Below, piece after piece: positions 48,494 through 61,040 of a DNA stretch of 64,000 bases. This DNA is from Cryptomeria japonica (lineage: Eukaryota > Streptophyta > Pinopsida > Cupressales > Cupressaceae): NCBI RefSeq assembly GCF_030272615.1, contig NC_081415.1, forward strand, positions 194,709,195-194,773,194. Direction: 5' to 3'. The number at the start of each line of letters is the position of its first letter. Position 1 is the first letter of the stretch. Both the position numbers and the translations under genes were made by a program. The notes beneath the pieces are model-generated. The model saw only the letters and a list, made by a program, of their open reading frames with translations. It was not told the DNA's origin and did no database searches.

Positions 48494-49281
48494 GAATCAA
48501 AGAGTAGCCTATATTTATGAATTCACCTATGGCTGAAATAAAAGAAAAAATACTTGGAACATTTTCGTGATGGTACTTTCTCCCACCCAAATTACATTCT
48601 AGCAACATGCTCACCCTTTAGTTCCTATATTAATCCATGATCTTTTCTATTATGGATGGGTAATATCTAACTTGGACATGCTAGAAAATAAAACAAAATA
48701 AGTAATAATAATATCATTCTTATTTCATAGATTTATATATATTGGTTCTCAATGTTTTATGTTCCTTAAATCTTAAAGAAAATAAACAACTAAGCCTTAG
48801 GGGATGCAAACTTAGGATGACTAACTTGAAACTTATGATTAGATAAGGATATGCAAGAGCCAATGTATGATATTAGGTAGATCTGCTTATTTAAGATGTG
48901 TTGAATCAAGGAAGGGTGTTCCTAAGATTTATTTATAAAAAAATATAAACAAAATATATTCAAATATGATAATTTTAAATATAACCTATACCCTAAGCAT
49001 TGCTGTAGAACTCCTAATCTTATCATTGAACCTCAAATTGTTAGTTTATAATAATTAAGAATATACATCTTCACCTAAAGAAAAATACAAAGATAAATTA
49101 AAATAAAATATAACTTATATATCCCTAATATTTTTGACAATTCCAAATTATACTTCATACGTACTTGTGGGACAAACTCCTATGAACACTCCTCTTGGAT
49201 ATAATTGGAAACAACTTCTAATATTTCTATTGTTTAAGAAATGAGCTATATAGCAAGGTAAAGAGTATTCACACTAAACGG
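48494..49281. other. non-coding flank, homologous to 35.3-36.1 kb
   Basis: Continues the old paralogy with the 34-36 kb block up to the LTR element. For example, 'ataccctaagcattg' occurs here at about 48989 and at 35842. No gene. Confidence 0.5.
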
Positions 49282-49504
49282 TGTTGCGTATTACATTAGT
49301 TTTAAGATAGTTTAGATAGTTTAATAAATAAATGGGAAGTTACTTCTTGTAGAGCAGTTGTGAATAATTTGATGGCTTTATAACGCCATTGTTAAGCAAT
49401 GTAAATCGATCATGTTACATTGGAATGAATCAATATATCATTTCTGAAATTTGATACTCATCATGTAAATCTGTAATCATTTGATTGTGCTTATTGTTTC
49501 TTCA
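49282..49504 (+). repeat. left LTR
   Basis: Begins 'tgttgcgtattacattag' and ends 'ttattgtttcttca'. Pairs with 53843-54091. Confidence 0.85.
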
Positions 49505-49506
49505 TT

Positions 49507-49518
49507 TGGTATCAGAGC
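49507..49518 (+). promoter_or_regulatory. primer-binding site for initiator tRNA-Met
   Basis: 'tggtatcagagc' is the classic plant PBS, complementary to the 3' end of initiator methionine tRNA, two bases after the LTR end. Confidence 0.9.
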
Positions 49519-49641
49519 ATCAACTAGTTCTGTTGTTGTGCGATGAAGAACTTTGAAGTGCTGATTTGTTGACTGACAGTCAGTTGCAAAGGATTTGTTT
49601 AGCAGCAATGAAAAGTGTGCAAATTTGCTGCACATGATCAT

Positions 49642-50018
49642 TCACGTCGAAGAAGCGACATTTGATTCTCGATAGAAGACCTTGTGAAGAGGTGGTCTAT
49701 TCCAGTTGCTGGAGAGAAACACTAAACTTCGTGTATCTACCCAATGAGCAGTAGAAAAGCCCATCAAATTCCTGCATGCTCCGATCTCCTCTTGTAAATT
49801 GATGATGTGAAACTCAACAATACAAGCATGGAGAAGCAAGGAACGTGAGTGTAAGATCTGCAGAGTCACACCAGAAAAGAGGTATCAGACTGTAGACATA
49901 TAGGAAATGCACTCACATTGAGGGACAGATTCCTTTTCCTCTAGAGTTTTTAGCCGCTTTTGTGTTATTCTGAAAATGTTTCTGTGCTTGCAAGTGCAAA
50001 TGCCAGTCTATGAAGGAC
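49642..50018 (+). other. retrotransposon leader, no coding
   Basis: Untranslated leader-like sequence between the PBS region and the first internal repeat. The 75-residue minus-strand frame at 49642-49869 is not supported. Confidence 0.4.
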
Positions 50019-50946
50019 GCATTTATTTTTTATGGAAAAGCATTTGAAGGAAAGAAGAATATGGGAGGAGTGTTGCGATAAATAAAGAGCTTGATTACGA
50101 GGAACAACATAGTGGAAGATGTATAGACTGTGATTAGCGCTCCAATTTTAATGTTGGCTGCCATTGTCGTGAGAGTAATACGCAACTATTTCTTGGACGT
50201 ACACGTTAGAAATCTGTAGTTTGGAGGGGACATTTCTAAAGGTATGTCTGAATTAATCTTTGCATAGAGAAGAAGAAATGAATGACATATTTTGGCGGAA
50301 TATTGGTTCAACCTAACTTCTTGTTGGAGATAGTTATTTTGTTAAAAGGTGTCGGCCTTATTTTTGTAATTGGAGAAACGAGGAGAGTAAGAGCTTAATT
50401 TGGATTACATGTCAAAATTTGAGGGGATTTAAGTTTGCATAAGAAATTATTTGTAAGGGGTTATCATCAGGTGAAATCAATACTTTTACATATGATCATA
50501 TATTTCATGGCTAAGACCATTACAGATATATTTGACGTTTCTTCCAAAAACATACGTGTAATATCAAATGGATAGAGTGTAACAAAGTCTTATCGGAGGT
50601 TGGAGACAATGGAGGTAGGAGGTCTTTTATCATCTCAAGCTAGCTTCTCGCTTAGGGATGATTAACTGCATGATAAGCATCCTTTATATTTTTGTCTTTG
50701 AAGAAAAGACGGGGCTTGACATTATGTGTCTTTGAAGAAAAGAGGGGGCCTGGCATTATGTGTCCCTTCAAGGAGCAAGGGGGAGAAAGATTTCTTGTGG
50801 GTGCACTTGGTGTATTCACATGTGGTCAATAGATTTGTTGATCACTTAAGGAGGCATTAGACACACTCAAAAGAGATGTGGTCTTTCGAAGGAAATGTGT
50901 CTCATGTGAAAATGTTTGGTTGGTGATTTGTGTAGTAGAAGAGGGA
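50019..50946 (+). repeat. internal direct repeat C, copy 1
   Basis: About 930 bp matching 52534-53482 in the same orientation, for example 'atggaaaagcatttgaagga', 'gctccaattttaatgttgg' and 'cgcaactatttcttggac'. Divergence is roughly one change per ten bases by eye. Confidence 0.85.
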
Positions 50947-52533
50947 GGAGATGGAATATAATAGATCTAACATTGAAATACCAAGATTTTGATGAGATTC
51001 TAGACTCCTTTTGATAGGGGTTTTGTCCTTCCTAAATTGAATTGAATTGAATTGTTGAATATTAGGGCAAGATAGTGAACTATTGAAGTAATATGATAGA
51101 AATGATAAGATTCAGATTTTGTGTGAAGCCACTAGCCTATATATGAGAAAAATAATATATTTCGGCTATGTTACCAAAAATTCGGGCTGATTTTTTTGAA
51201 CCATGTAGTAGCAATTCGCCATGGTCCTCCAAATTTATCATTGTTGGAAGCTGAACATGTTCATCTCTATGAATTATATTGATCCTCCTGATTATAGCTC
51301 ATACAAGTTCCTTCACATAAAGAAAAGGGGACATATGTTGGGAATGGGGGTTTGCCTTAGGTCAAACCCTGGTTTTGGAATTAACCATGAAATTGAATTG
51401 ATAAATGTAAATGAAAGACTATAGTAAAATGCTTTCTTTTTGAGGGAAAGGCTGAAAATCCTTGAAACACTAATGATATACCTTAATGAAGCTTTGTATC
51501 TCTCCACTAGGTAATTAGGGTTTCATGTAGGTTGTCTTCAAAAAACATAGATCATGAATGTCATTTGCAATGCTTGAATCTTGACTTCACTTCTACTCCA
51601 ATGCTTGATGAAAGACTATTTGCTTACTCACTTCAATTTAGGATCTCAATTTTACCTTTTTGACTTGATTAGGAATTAAATTAGGGTTAAAATGAGAGAG
51701 GTAGACTTCGTTTTATACATGTTTGTCAAAAAATCAAATTGAATTTCCACAACAGGGTGACATGGGGTTAGTTTTCTCGCTCACCAAAAATGACTATTAG
51801 AGGGGGGCAATTTGGGGCTTATTTAAGAAGTCCATGGCATATACACCTTGGTCCTAATTTAGGACCAAGGCATGGTACATCTTGGTCTTGATTTGGAACC
51901 AAGACATGGTATATCTTGGTCTTGGAAATCAAGACTCCAAACTAGGGGCTAAGCTAGAAAATTGATGAAAATAAGAAGTAGATGGGTGGTGTGAGTAGAA
52001 TTAGTATTGCAATAAGGCCTTAGAAGACAAAACACCAAAGTGAGGCATAAGTAAGGACAAAATTGTAAGCAAGTACAATTTAGGATGCTACATTTAGCCC
52101 CAACTTTAGCGAGAGTATGAGACTTAGCATACTCATGGTAAAGTACAAAGGTTTGTATTGAAAACTTTCATGAAGATATAAAAGAGACAAGATGTGTCAA
52201 GCCCCCAACAACTTTAGAATCTTAGTACCTAATATCAAGACAAAAGAGACATTATAGGAAAGGGTAAAGAAAGAGAGGACATGACTACTAGCCTAATAAG
52301 GTTTGCTTACTTTGAGTCATGAAAACCAAATTTAAATGCAAAAAGATCAGTTTGCAAAGTAATTTGAGTATTAAAACATGTCATGGGATGTGGATAAAGA
52401 GTAATATTGAGATAAGTGTATGCCCCCACATTTAAGTGACTACATACGTATTATTGGGAGCAACTCCTATAAGGTAGCATATATCTACAAAACAAGTACA
52501 TTGCCACAATGAGATGCCCCAAGAAAGGAAAAA
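50947..52533 (+). repeat. dispersed repeat B, fullest copy
   Basis: About 1.6 kb lying between the two C repeats. Other copies: 54921-56390 (diverged, right end cut), 61469-62497 and 62926-64000 (left part missing). It contains a 10-bp-arm hairpin at 51846-51870 and the conserved phrase 'acatttagccccaactttag'. No coding motif and no TG/CA ends, so the class is unknown. Confidence 0.8.
51846..51870. other. perfect hairpin in repeat B
   Basis: Arms 'ccttggtcct' and 'aggaccaagg' with a 5-base loop. Kept perfect in the copies at 61977-62001 and in the second tandem copy (63434-63458), but degraded in the copy near 55824. Confidence 0.7.
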
Positions 52534-53482
52534 TCATTCATTTTTATGGAAAAGCATTTGAAGGAAAGAGGAATATGGGAGGTCTGCTGTGATAAATAAA
52601 GAGATTGATTACAAGAAATGACATAGTGTAAGATGTATAGACTATGATTAGAGCTCCAATTTTAATGTTGGATGCCACTGTCGTCAAAGTAGTACGCAAC
52701 TATTTCTTGGACATAAGTGAACAATAATTTCTTTGATACACGTTAGAAATTTGAAGTCTAGAGGTCACATTTCTAAAGGTATGCTTGAATTATTCTTTGC
52801 AAAAAGAAGAAAAAAATGAATGACATATTTTGCTCGAATCTTGGTTTAACCTAAATTCTAGTTAGAGATAGTTATTTTGTGAAAAGGCGTGGGCTTTATT
52901 TTTGCAATTGGAGAAATAAGGAGAGTAAGAGCTTAATTTAGATTACATGTCAAAATTTGAGGGGATTTAAATTTGTATAGGAAATTATTTGTAAGGGGTT
53001 ATCATTAGTTGAAATCAATATTTTTATATATGATCATATATTTCATGGCTAAGACCATTCTAGATATATTTGACATTTATTTCAAAAAATATATGTGTGA
53101 TGTCAAATGGATAGAGTGTAACGAAGTCTTATCAAAGGTTGAGATAATGGAGGTAGGAGGTCTTTTATCATCCCAAGTTAGGTTCTCACTTACGGATGAT
53201 TGACTATATGAGAAACATCTTTTTTATATTTTTCTTTGAAAAAAAGAGGGGCCTTGACATTATGTTTCTTTGAAGAAAAGAGGAGGTTGGCTTTTCACGT
53301 CCCTTCAAGGAGCAAGGTGGGGGCAAGATTTCTGGTGGGTGCACTTGGTGTATTCACAATTGGTTGATGATATGTTAAGCACTTAAGGAGGCATTAGACA
53401 CCCTCAAAGGAGATGTGGATTTTTAGAGGTAATGTGTCTCATGTGCAAATGTTTGGTTGACTATTTGTGTAATAGAAGAGGG
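52534..53482 (+). repeat. internal direct repeat C, copy 2
   Basis: Second copy of the segment at 50019-50946, joined to the right-hand internal region of the LTR element. Confidence 0.85.
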
Positions 53483-53630
53483 ATTGTTTGCAGAGCACTC
53501 GAGGATATGTTAGACACACTCGGAAGAGATGTGTACTTTCAAAGAAAAGGCATCTCATATGTAGCACTAGAGGAGGCATTAGTCACACTCGAAGGAGATG
53601 TGAAATTTCAGAGAAAATGTGTCTCATTGT
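53380..53630 (+). repeat. tandem array of ~65-bp units
   Basis: Three units of the type 'gaggaggcattag', 'cacactcgaaggagatgtg' and 'tgtgtctcat', near 53380, 53497 and 53564. A related unit lies in repeat C copy 1 near 50842. The 101-residue plus frame at 53432-53737 is a by-product. Confidence 0.75.
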
Positions 53631-53830
53631 GCATGGAGGATGGGTACACTTTTATGTTCTCTCATGTTGTGCAAATAGTTGTAGGTTCTATAGTTAGGAG
53701 ATCCACTGATGTAGTCACTTCAGTGTTTCTTGGGTGATCAAGGAGGATTGGTGAAGGCACTTCATCAAATTCTCGAGAAGGGTTTGGTTCAAAACCCTTG
53801 CAATGTTCAGCTCTTGTTTGGATTAATGTA

Positions 53831-53842
53831 ATAAGGGGGTAA
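53831..53842 (+). promoter_or_regulatory. polypurine tract of LTR element
   Basis: 'ataagggggtaa' lies immediately before the right LTR, where plus-strand priming would start. Confidence 0.6.
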
Positions 53843-54091
53843 TGTTTACATATTACATTAGTTTTAAGATAGTTTAGATAGTGTAATAAATATATAGTTA
53901 GTTTCTGATAGTTAGTCAATGGGAATTTGTTTCCCATAGAGTGGCTATGAATAATTTGATGGGTGTATAAAGCGACCTTTAAGCAATGTAAGGAGATCAT
54001 GATACATTAGAATGAATCAATATATCATTTATGTAATTTGATACTCATCATGTAAATCTACAATCATTTGATTATGCTTATTGTTTCTTCA
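53843..54091 (+). repeat. right LTR with TATA box
   Basis: Begins 'tgtttacatattacattag' and ends 'ttattgtttcttca'. TATAAAG at 53966-53972 is a likely promoter core; the left LTR has 'ttataacg' at the same place. Confidence 0.85.
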
Positions 54092-54920
54092 AAAGGTACT
54101 AAATTTATATGTATTAATTTCATATGTATGACAATCCGATGATTAATTTGTATGTTCAATTAAATTTTTGCCTTATTTTGTAGAATTTACAAATTTGAGT
54201 CTTGAAAATAAAAAGTAAATTAACCTATATTCAATGATATGTAATATATAAAGATGGAATTTCAATAAGGAAATAGCTTGCATCCACATAAATAATCTAG
54301 GGTAAATAGACATGGAACATTAAAGTTATAAAATTAGCCATCAAGTAAAAAACACATATTTTAACAATCTACTAGGAAACAAGTAAGTTTCTTATTTTAT
54401 AAGGAAAATAAAATTTTAAAAAAGCTTGAAATATTGTACAACCTCTAGTTAATTAAATATAACCTAATAATAAAATGAACAAGTATAATTAGGGGAGAAA
54501 ATATCACTCTGAAAAGCATACCTAAAACCTATGGACATACTCACAACCCTAATTAGCTACACATTGACTAATTTTCCTTCAATGAAGTACAATATTGAGT
54601 CATAGAATAGAATGATTAAATATAGCCCAATACTCAAATGAACAAGTATAATTACAAGAAAAAATAATACTCCCAAAAGGATACCTAAAACCTATGGAGA
54701 TACTCAAATCCCTAATTAGCTACACATTGACTACTTTTCCTTCAATCAAGTACAATATTGAATTATAGAATGGAATAAAATTCAAGCTTGAAAATGCCTA
54801 AAAAATATTATACAACCAAACTAACACATTTGTATCATATTGTAATGGTGAAAATTATGGTTAGGGTTAAATTAAGATAATAAAACCTCTAAGTGACCTA
54901 ATTAACCATCACATTGGTGA
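54092..54920. other. non-coding flank, homologous to ~36.1-36.4 kb
   Basis: Resumes the old paralogous block on the other side of the LTR element ('gtaaattaacc', 'ataaagatgg'). Holds a local tandem repeat, listed next. No gene. Confidence 0.5.
54455..54770. repeat. ~158-bp direct tandem duplication
   Basis: Two adjacent copies share 'aatgaacaagtataatta', 'atacctaaaacctatgga', 'ctaattagctacacattgac' and 'aagtacaatattga' in the same order (boundary near 54612). They are slightly diverged. Confidence 0.8.
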
Positions 54921-56390
54921 GGAGATGGAATATAATAGATCTAGCCTTGAAAGACCAAGATTTTGATCAGATTCTATGCTCCTTTTGATAGGGGCTTTTT
55001 CCTTCCTAAATTGAATTGAATTGAATTGTTGAATATTAGGGTAAGATAGTGAACTATTGAAGTAATATGAGGAAAAAGGTAAGCTTCAGATGTCATGTGA
55101 AGCCGACAACCTATGTATATGAGAAAAATAATATGTTTCGACTATGTTCCCAAAAATTTGTGTTGATTTTTCTGAACAAGGTAGTATCAATTTACCATGG
55201 TCCTCCAAATTTATCATTGTTGAAAGATGAACCTATTCATCTCTATTAATTCTATTGATCCTCTTGATTACAACTCTATACATTTTCCTTCACATAGAGA
55301 AAAGGGGACATATGTTGGGATTGGGGTTCGCCTTAGGTCAACCATTGGTTTTGGAATTAACCATTATATTGAATTGATAAATATAAATAAAATACTATAG
55401 TAAAATGCTTTCCTTTAGAGGGAAAGGCTGAAAATGCTCAAAACACTAATGATATACCTTAATGAAGTTTTGTTTGACTCCACCAGGTAATTAGGGTTTC
55501 ATGTAGGTTGTCTTCATAAAACATAGATCATGAATGTCATCTCCAATGCTTTAATCTTGGCTTCAATTTTTCTCTAATGCTTGATGAAAAATTTATTGCT
55601 TTCTCACTTCAATTTAGGATCTCAATTTTACCTTTTTGAATTGATTAGGAATTGAATTAGGGTTAAAATGAAAGGGGCAGACCTCATTTTATACTTTCTT
55701 GTCAAAAAATCAAATTGAATTTCCATAATAGGGTGACATGGGGCTAGATTTATCACTCACCAAAGATGGCCGTTAGAGGAAACCAATTTGGGGCTTATTT
55801 AAGAGGCTCGGGGAATATATGCCTTGCTCCTATTTTAGGACTAGGATGTGGTACATCTTGGTCTTAGAAATAAAGACTCCAAACTAGGGGCTAAGCTAGG
55901 AAATTGATGAAAATGTGAAGTAGATGGGTGGTGTGAGCAGAATCACTATTGAAAAAAGGCCTTGGAAGACAAAACACCAAAGCGAGGAAAAAATTGTAGG
56001 TGAGTACAATTTAGGATGCTACATTTAGCCCCAACTTTAGCGATATTATAAGACATAGCATAGTCATGGTAAAGTACAAATGTTTGTATTGAAAACTTTG
56101 ACCAAGATATCAAAGAGACAAGATGTGCCAAGCCCCCTATGCCTTTAGAATCTTACTACCCCAATATCAAGACAAAATGGACATTATAGGAAAGGGGAAA
56201 GGAAGAGAGGACATGACTAATAGCCTAGTAAGTTTTTCTTATTATGTGTCATGAAAAACAAAAAATACCAAATTACAAAGCAAAAGGATCAGTTTGCAAG
56301 TAATTTAAGTATTGAAACATTTCATGGTGTGTGCATAAAGTGTAATATTGAGGAGAGTGTATGGCCCCACATCTAATCAATTGTATATGT
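54921..56390 (+). repeat. dispersed repeat B, diverged copy
   Basis: Starts at the same 'ggagatggaatataatagat' as the copy at 50947 and follows it to about 56390, where it switches to block A copy 2. More diverged than the other copies. Confidence 0.85.
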
Positions 56391-57032
56391 ATTCATACTA
56401 TACGAGCATAAATTCTTTAAAAAATAAACAATTCTGTAAAATATTCCTAAAAAAATTCCAAAATAGAATGCATCATGAGGTTGATCCCATTCAGACTATT
56501 GACCTCATTTAGATTAGAGATATAAAGTATACAACACTGATCCAGCATATATTAATACATATCATTTAAATAGATATATAAAATAAACCACTTGGAAGTA
56601 AGATTATATTCAACATACATATAGAAATGAAAGAATCAATATCTAGTGAGATGTATGAAGCAAAATTCTAATTTGTATCCTTGTAATTTTTTGATATCCA
56701 CCATTTTGATATATAAGATAAATATAAATCTAAAAAAATTAAATTTTATTATTAGAAAAATAAAATATTGAACATTTATCACTAATATATGAAATCTAAG
56801 ATCAAAAAACCAAACAAATATTATTATTTAAGAAAAAACTCATCAATAAATATAAAATCCCAATTTGGTCTATGCATATATCAACACACCAAAGCTATCC
56901 TATTATGCACCTATTTTAAATCAGTTTTTTTTTTATAAAAATACAGCTATTTATCATCCTACTAATTCGATAAGATATATTTCTATTACCAAGATGAAAA
57001 TATATTAAAAATTGTATGAAATTTAATATAAC

Positions 57033-57973
57033 CTGCCAATTCCATAGGCCAGTATGAGCCCATTGCAGTGGAATAGTAACATCACCAATATGATGGTCAG
57101 AGTTTCCATTTCCAGCAATTCCATAGTGCACAACTCCATTTATGTTGAAGAAACTAAAGAGAAGCTGGGTGGTTATTGCTGCATTCATCTGTACATCCAA
57201 ATACCAACATTAGTGGGCTGTGTGCTGTGAGTTGGAGTTACTTAAGGCCTGCTACTCTTATTGATAATTCGAAAATTGCTTTGATTAAAGGATAAGGACT
57301 GATTTTATTTTACCAATTAGCTTACATTTAAACATTAACTAGATGATCTCCATCGCTATGCAAAGCTTAGAAGAGAAAAACCTATTTTTCAGATTGGCAA
57401 TATAAACTTTTATCAAGAATCAACAATAAAATCTTATTTTCTTTTGCCATAAGATGTTTAAATGACCTTTATATTTGTGGGTTTTACTTTATATATATAT
57501 ATAAAAAGCTAAATTCAATTCCTAACATTTCCAGTCCTCATTATCTTTTTGGGCACATGACATAACCCATTAAACATCAGACTTTTTCAATGCAATTACC
57601 ATTCCCATCCCTTTCATGACGACAATGACCTTCTGATCTGCAATAGCTCCTACATGGAATGTCCTTCCTGCAGAGCAACAAGTGTAGATGTAATAAAGTT
57701 TTATATAAGTCTAAAAATAGTTCCATGTAAGAAAGAGCAGGCAAGAAAATTACCAGAAAGATCTACGTAGGAGACGTTTTCATTGACTATAAAATTTGGG
57801 GGTTGTAGTAGGGGCTCCATTTCAAAAGTATTGGGAACAACCAAGCCCATGTAAGGGCCATCACTGTTAATTATATTAACATGGCCAAGAACCTTTGCCG
57901 AGTGCTCTGCATTACATACAATGGCCATGAAAATTAGCAGGAGCACTTGAATATGCACCAACTTCAGAGCCAT
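57033..57973 (-). pseudogene. storage-protein gene copy 2, exons 1-3 only
   Basis: Exons 57973-57754, 57667-57600 and 57188-57033 have the same lengths (220, 68, 156 nt), splice sites and open frame as the intact gene. Changes include Q-H-P to Q-P-P in exon 1, an Arg to Thr and a Thr to Lys in exon 2. The duplication ends inside intron 3 (56391), so exons 4-6 are absent and no functional enzyme fold could be made. The promoter block is intact, so a truncated transcript is possible. It must postdate or break short of the LINE insertion point, which is not included. Confidence 0.9.
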
Positions 57974-58118
57974 ACTGAAATCACAAAGCAAACTCGTGAT
58001 TCAAAGAGAGATTTGGGGTGTGGGTAGTAGAAGGTATGAAGGGCTTTTATTAAACTACCTAGAATTAGGTGTTATTTGGGGTGGGTAGTTGTCCCCACTT
58101 TGAAATGTGATATATTTG
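57974..58118 (-). promoter_or_regulatory. conserved promoter of truncated copy 2
   Basis: Near-identical to 45606-45750, including the TATA-like TTTAATAAAAG and the upstream G-rich block. The gene it would drive is truncated. Confidence 0.45.
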
Positions 58119-58339
58119 AAGATTTATTTTACTTTAATTTTTTAAAAAGTTTTATAAAAAAAAAACTAATATGTCAAATGAAAATAAAATATAATATTTT
58201 TTATCCAAAACATTAAAAATTTATGTATTTATGTATGTATATAAGGATAAAATAATTGATTGTAGAATTTGGTTAGGTTTCTCACAAAGGTTCAATTTTT
58301 GGTTTTGAAATTAAGTTAGGTTTCCAATTAGTTTTGTAC

Positions 58340-58890
58340 CCATTGTCTTCTCTCTCTGATCAGCTAGTATAGAAAGTCATTTATGATTTTTTTTTAAAAA
58401 TATAATATATATATATAAAAGCTATTGTTCTTTTATCTTCAAAAAATAAAAAATAATAATTTTGAAGTAAAATAAATTCTTATAAGTAAATAAATAACTT
58501 CAAATTAATAATGTAAAGATTTTGATTTTGAAAGTCTCCTAAATAGCTATGTCACAAGCGAGGAAAATTGTTTTCTTTGGGTCAGTAAGGAGATTAATAT
58601 GTTGAAGGATGGAATTAAGGGCATCATTGATATTTTTACTGAGAAGTCTATGCCAATATAAATGGCAAACTTCTTGAATTGGTCAGTAGGAAATAAGTTT
58701 GGAAGAGATTAAGGACAACCTGAAGAATTTGGTTGATATTAGCAGGGAATCCATGAATAACAACGAGCCAAACTTGCAAGGTAGGGGACTTCATACCACT
58801 ACCAGCCCCTATATGAGGACAAGAAGAAGATTACCTCCAGGTTCATCATGGATGAGCTTGAGGAAATCAACAAGAGTATGATCCAAAATT
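58340..58890 (+). other. segment present only in block A copy 2
   Basis: About 540 bp where copy 1 has about 65 bp (45955-46010). It contains protein-like phrases on the plus strand (SRFIMDELEEINKSMIQNFF near 58836-58895) that continue into a shared 3' portion ('ctgatgcaatctctagttta'), so copy 1 most likely lost it. It looks like the end of a decayed transposon reading frame; family not recognised. Confidence 0.5.
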
Positions 58891-61040
58891 TTTTTGCACT
58901 GATGCAATCTCTAGTTTAGTGTGTTTTAGGTTTTAGCTATTTCTATTTTTTTTTGTGTGTGTGGGCTTGACCCCTGTTTCTGTAGTTGTTTTGTCATTGA
59001 TTCTGGACTGGATACATTTTTTTTTTGTATTGCTCTTTGACCCATTTATCATAATAAAAAACTTCAAATTAATAATGTAGATGAATTTCAATTATTAAAA
59101 AAATGTTACATGTATCTTCTTAAACAATATCTTAGCTACTAAAAATTTCAACATCTCTCCTCTCTTCAATTAGAACATCTTACGATTAATAACATGCTCC
59201 ATTTGTTTTAATATGCATGACTCAAAAATCTTAGAAGATGTTCCATTTTAATTTAGAAATTTTTTCTTTTAAAAGAAAAGTGAAAAGAGATCCAAATCAA
59301 AATATATATTAAAAAAAATATTTCAATTAGCTGATCACAATTAGTTAAAGTGATGATTTGTTCATTGGTTACCAATGATTTATTATTTGATCCGCAAGCT
59401 GCTAGCCCAGCCAGGGCCTTCATGAATTAAAGTGAAAAGAGATCAAATCAAAATATATATATATATAAAAGATAATTCAGGAGCCAAGGACTGAGGGTAT
59501 CCATTCCCCCAATTCGCTTAGGGCAAGTCATTCAACTTCACGAGTAGACCAAAAGCCCATTGACTTTCACTAATTTTCAAATTATAAACATTTTACAAAT
59601 TAAAAATTTTAACATTTATCTTCCCACTTAAAAACACATTAATATAAATCCTTCACAATTCAGATAAAACACATTTTTTTGAATTCTTCAATGTTTAAAC
59701 ATGCATTTCCCCTTCTCAAATTAGGTTTTTCTAAAAACCGAAAAGCCCACCTTATGTAGAGTACCAAATGTCGATTCAATGGAATTATAAAATCTGTGTT
59801 AAATCTCCTTGAAAAATTCACCGCAGCTGTTCTTATCCAAAAGAGAAAAACATGTAATGCATGCAACCATCTTCAGTCGTTTACGTTAATAACAAAGAAG
59901 AAAGGATTGATAAGATTTTCTTATTAAAAATAAAATAGAATTGGACAAGTTGAACTGCAAAAGATTCGCCAAATTCTTTCAACAGTGGAGGAATGCCCTT
60001 TCAATTTGTTATTTTGAACGCGATCTAATTGTTTTTTCAAAAGCTGGTTGTTTTATTTATTTGTCGCCAAGTAGTTTAAGGCCATTAATGTCAGTAGTCA
60101 TAGCCTGCAAATTGATAATAAACATAGTATTATTGGCACTAAGATATAGATAGGTTTTGCACGCTGAAAAATATTGGGTTTGCGTGATATGAACAATATT
60201 GTCCTCAACAATGATAATGATTAGGAGTCTATTCAACTCTTGTTTCTTATAATAAATAATTTCAACTTGCATGGCAAATAACATGTGTCTACAACTAAAA
60301 TTATTGATAATTCCTTGAAAGACGAATGAGAACTACTGAATATTATTTTATTGATTATAAAATTTATGAACATCACATAATTGAGATATGTGAAAAAGAT
60401 ATAAAGTATTGAAAGTGAACAATAAAAAATATAATATAAAGTAGTCCAGATGAATCTATGATTTCTATTGATTCTTTGTATAATAGGTAATAGATAAACT
60501 TAACTTGCAATGGAAGGTAAAACAAGTTTAATACATTTAAATATTGTAGAAATGAGAAAAAATTAATTATCTGATTATCTTCACAATACCATTTCAAAGG
60601 CACAACCTCTAATAGAGCCTACACTCAAATTAAAAATATGTCAAGATATCTTTGGATTAATTAATCACTAGAATATGTAGAATATAGCTAAAGACAATTG
60701 TTACCATCTTATGCATGTGAGATAATTATTTTATATTGACAATTTGTGAGATAACTTACAACACATATGTATCCTTTTATAAAAATGGCTCAAGTGTGAT
60801 TTACAAAGTATATGTTCTAAGTAATACTAGTTGGCATGAAGTAGAATGAACGACATAACACAAAACTCCATTGCTAGTCTATAAGGTCAAGTAGATTTAA
60901 TGTTTTAAAACATGATAAACCTAATATTGTTTCTACCTATCATTAGAGCCTTATCTTTTTCTCTTGGCTCCCTCCTTTTCTATTTATATCTTCTACATTA
61001 TCTATTTGGAATTACCTAGATCCATCATCCTCTATCTTCG

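Larger units (their letters stand above)
49282..54091 (+). mobile_element. non-autonomous LTR retrotransposon
   Basis: Left LTR 49282-49504 and right LTR 53843-54091, both TG...CA. A primer-binding site starts two bases after the left LTR, and a purine tract precedes the right LTR. The flanks read 'aacgg' and 'aaagg', consistent with a 5-bp target duplication with one change. The LTRs differ by an indel of about 25 bp and many substitutions, so the insertion is old. No gag, protease, integrase or RT motif was found inside; short frames (for example 53432-53737) follow internal tandem repeats. The internal region is enlarged by repeat B and a duplicated segment. A paralogous empty site lies near 36100. 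Confidence 0.85.

Noticed and set aside
53432-53737. 101-residue frame in the LTR element
   Set aside because: Built on a ~65-bp tandem repeat inside a non-coding element; other copies of the unit are not open in the same frame.
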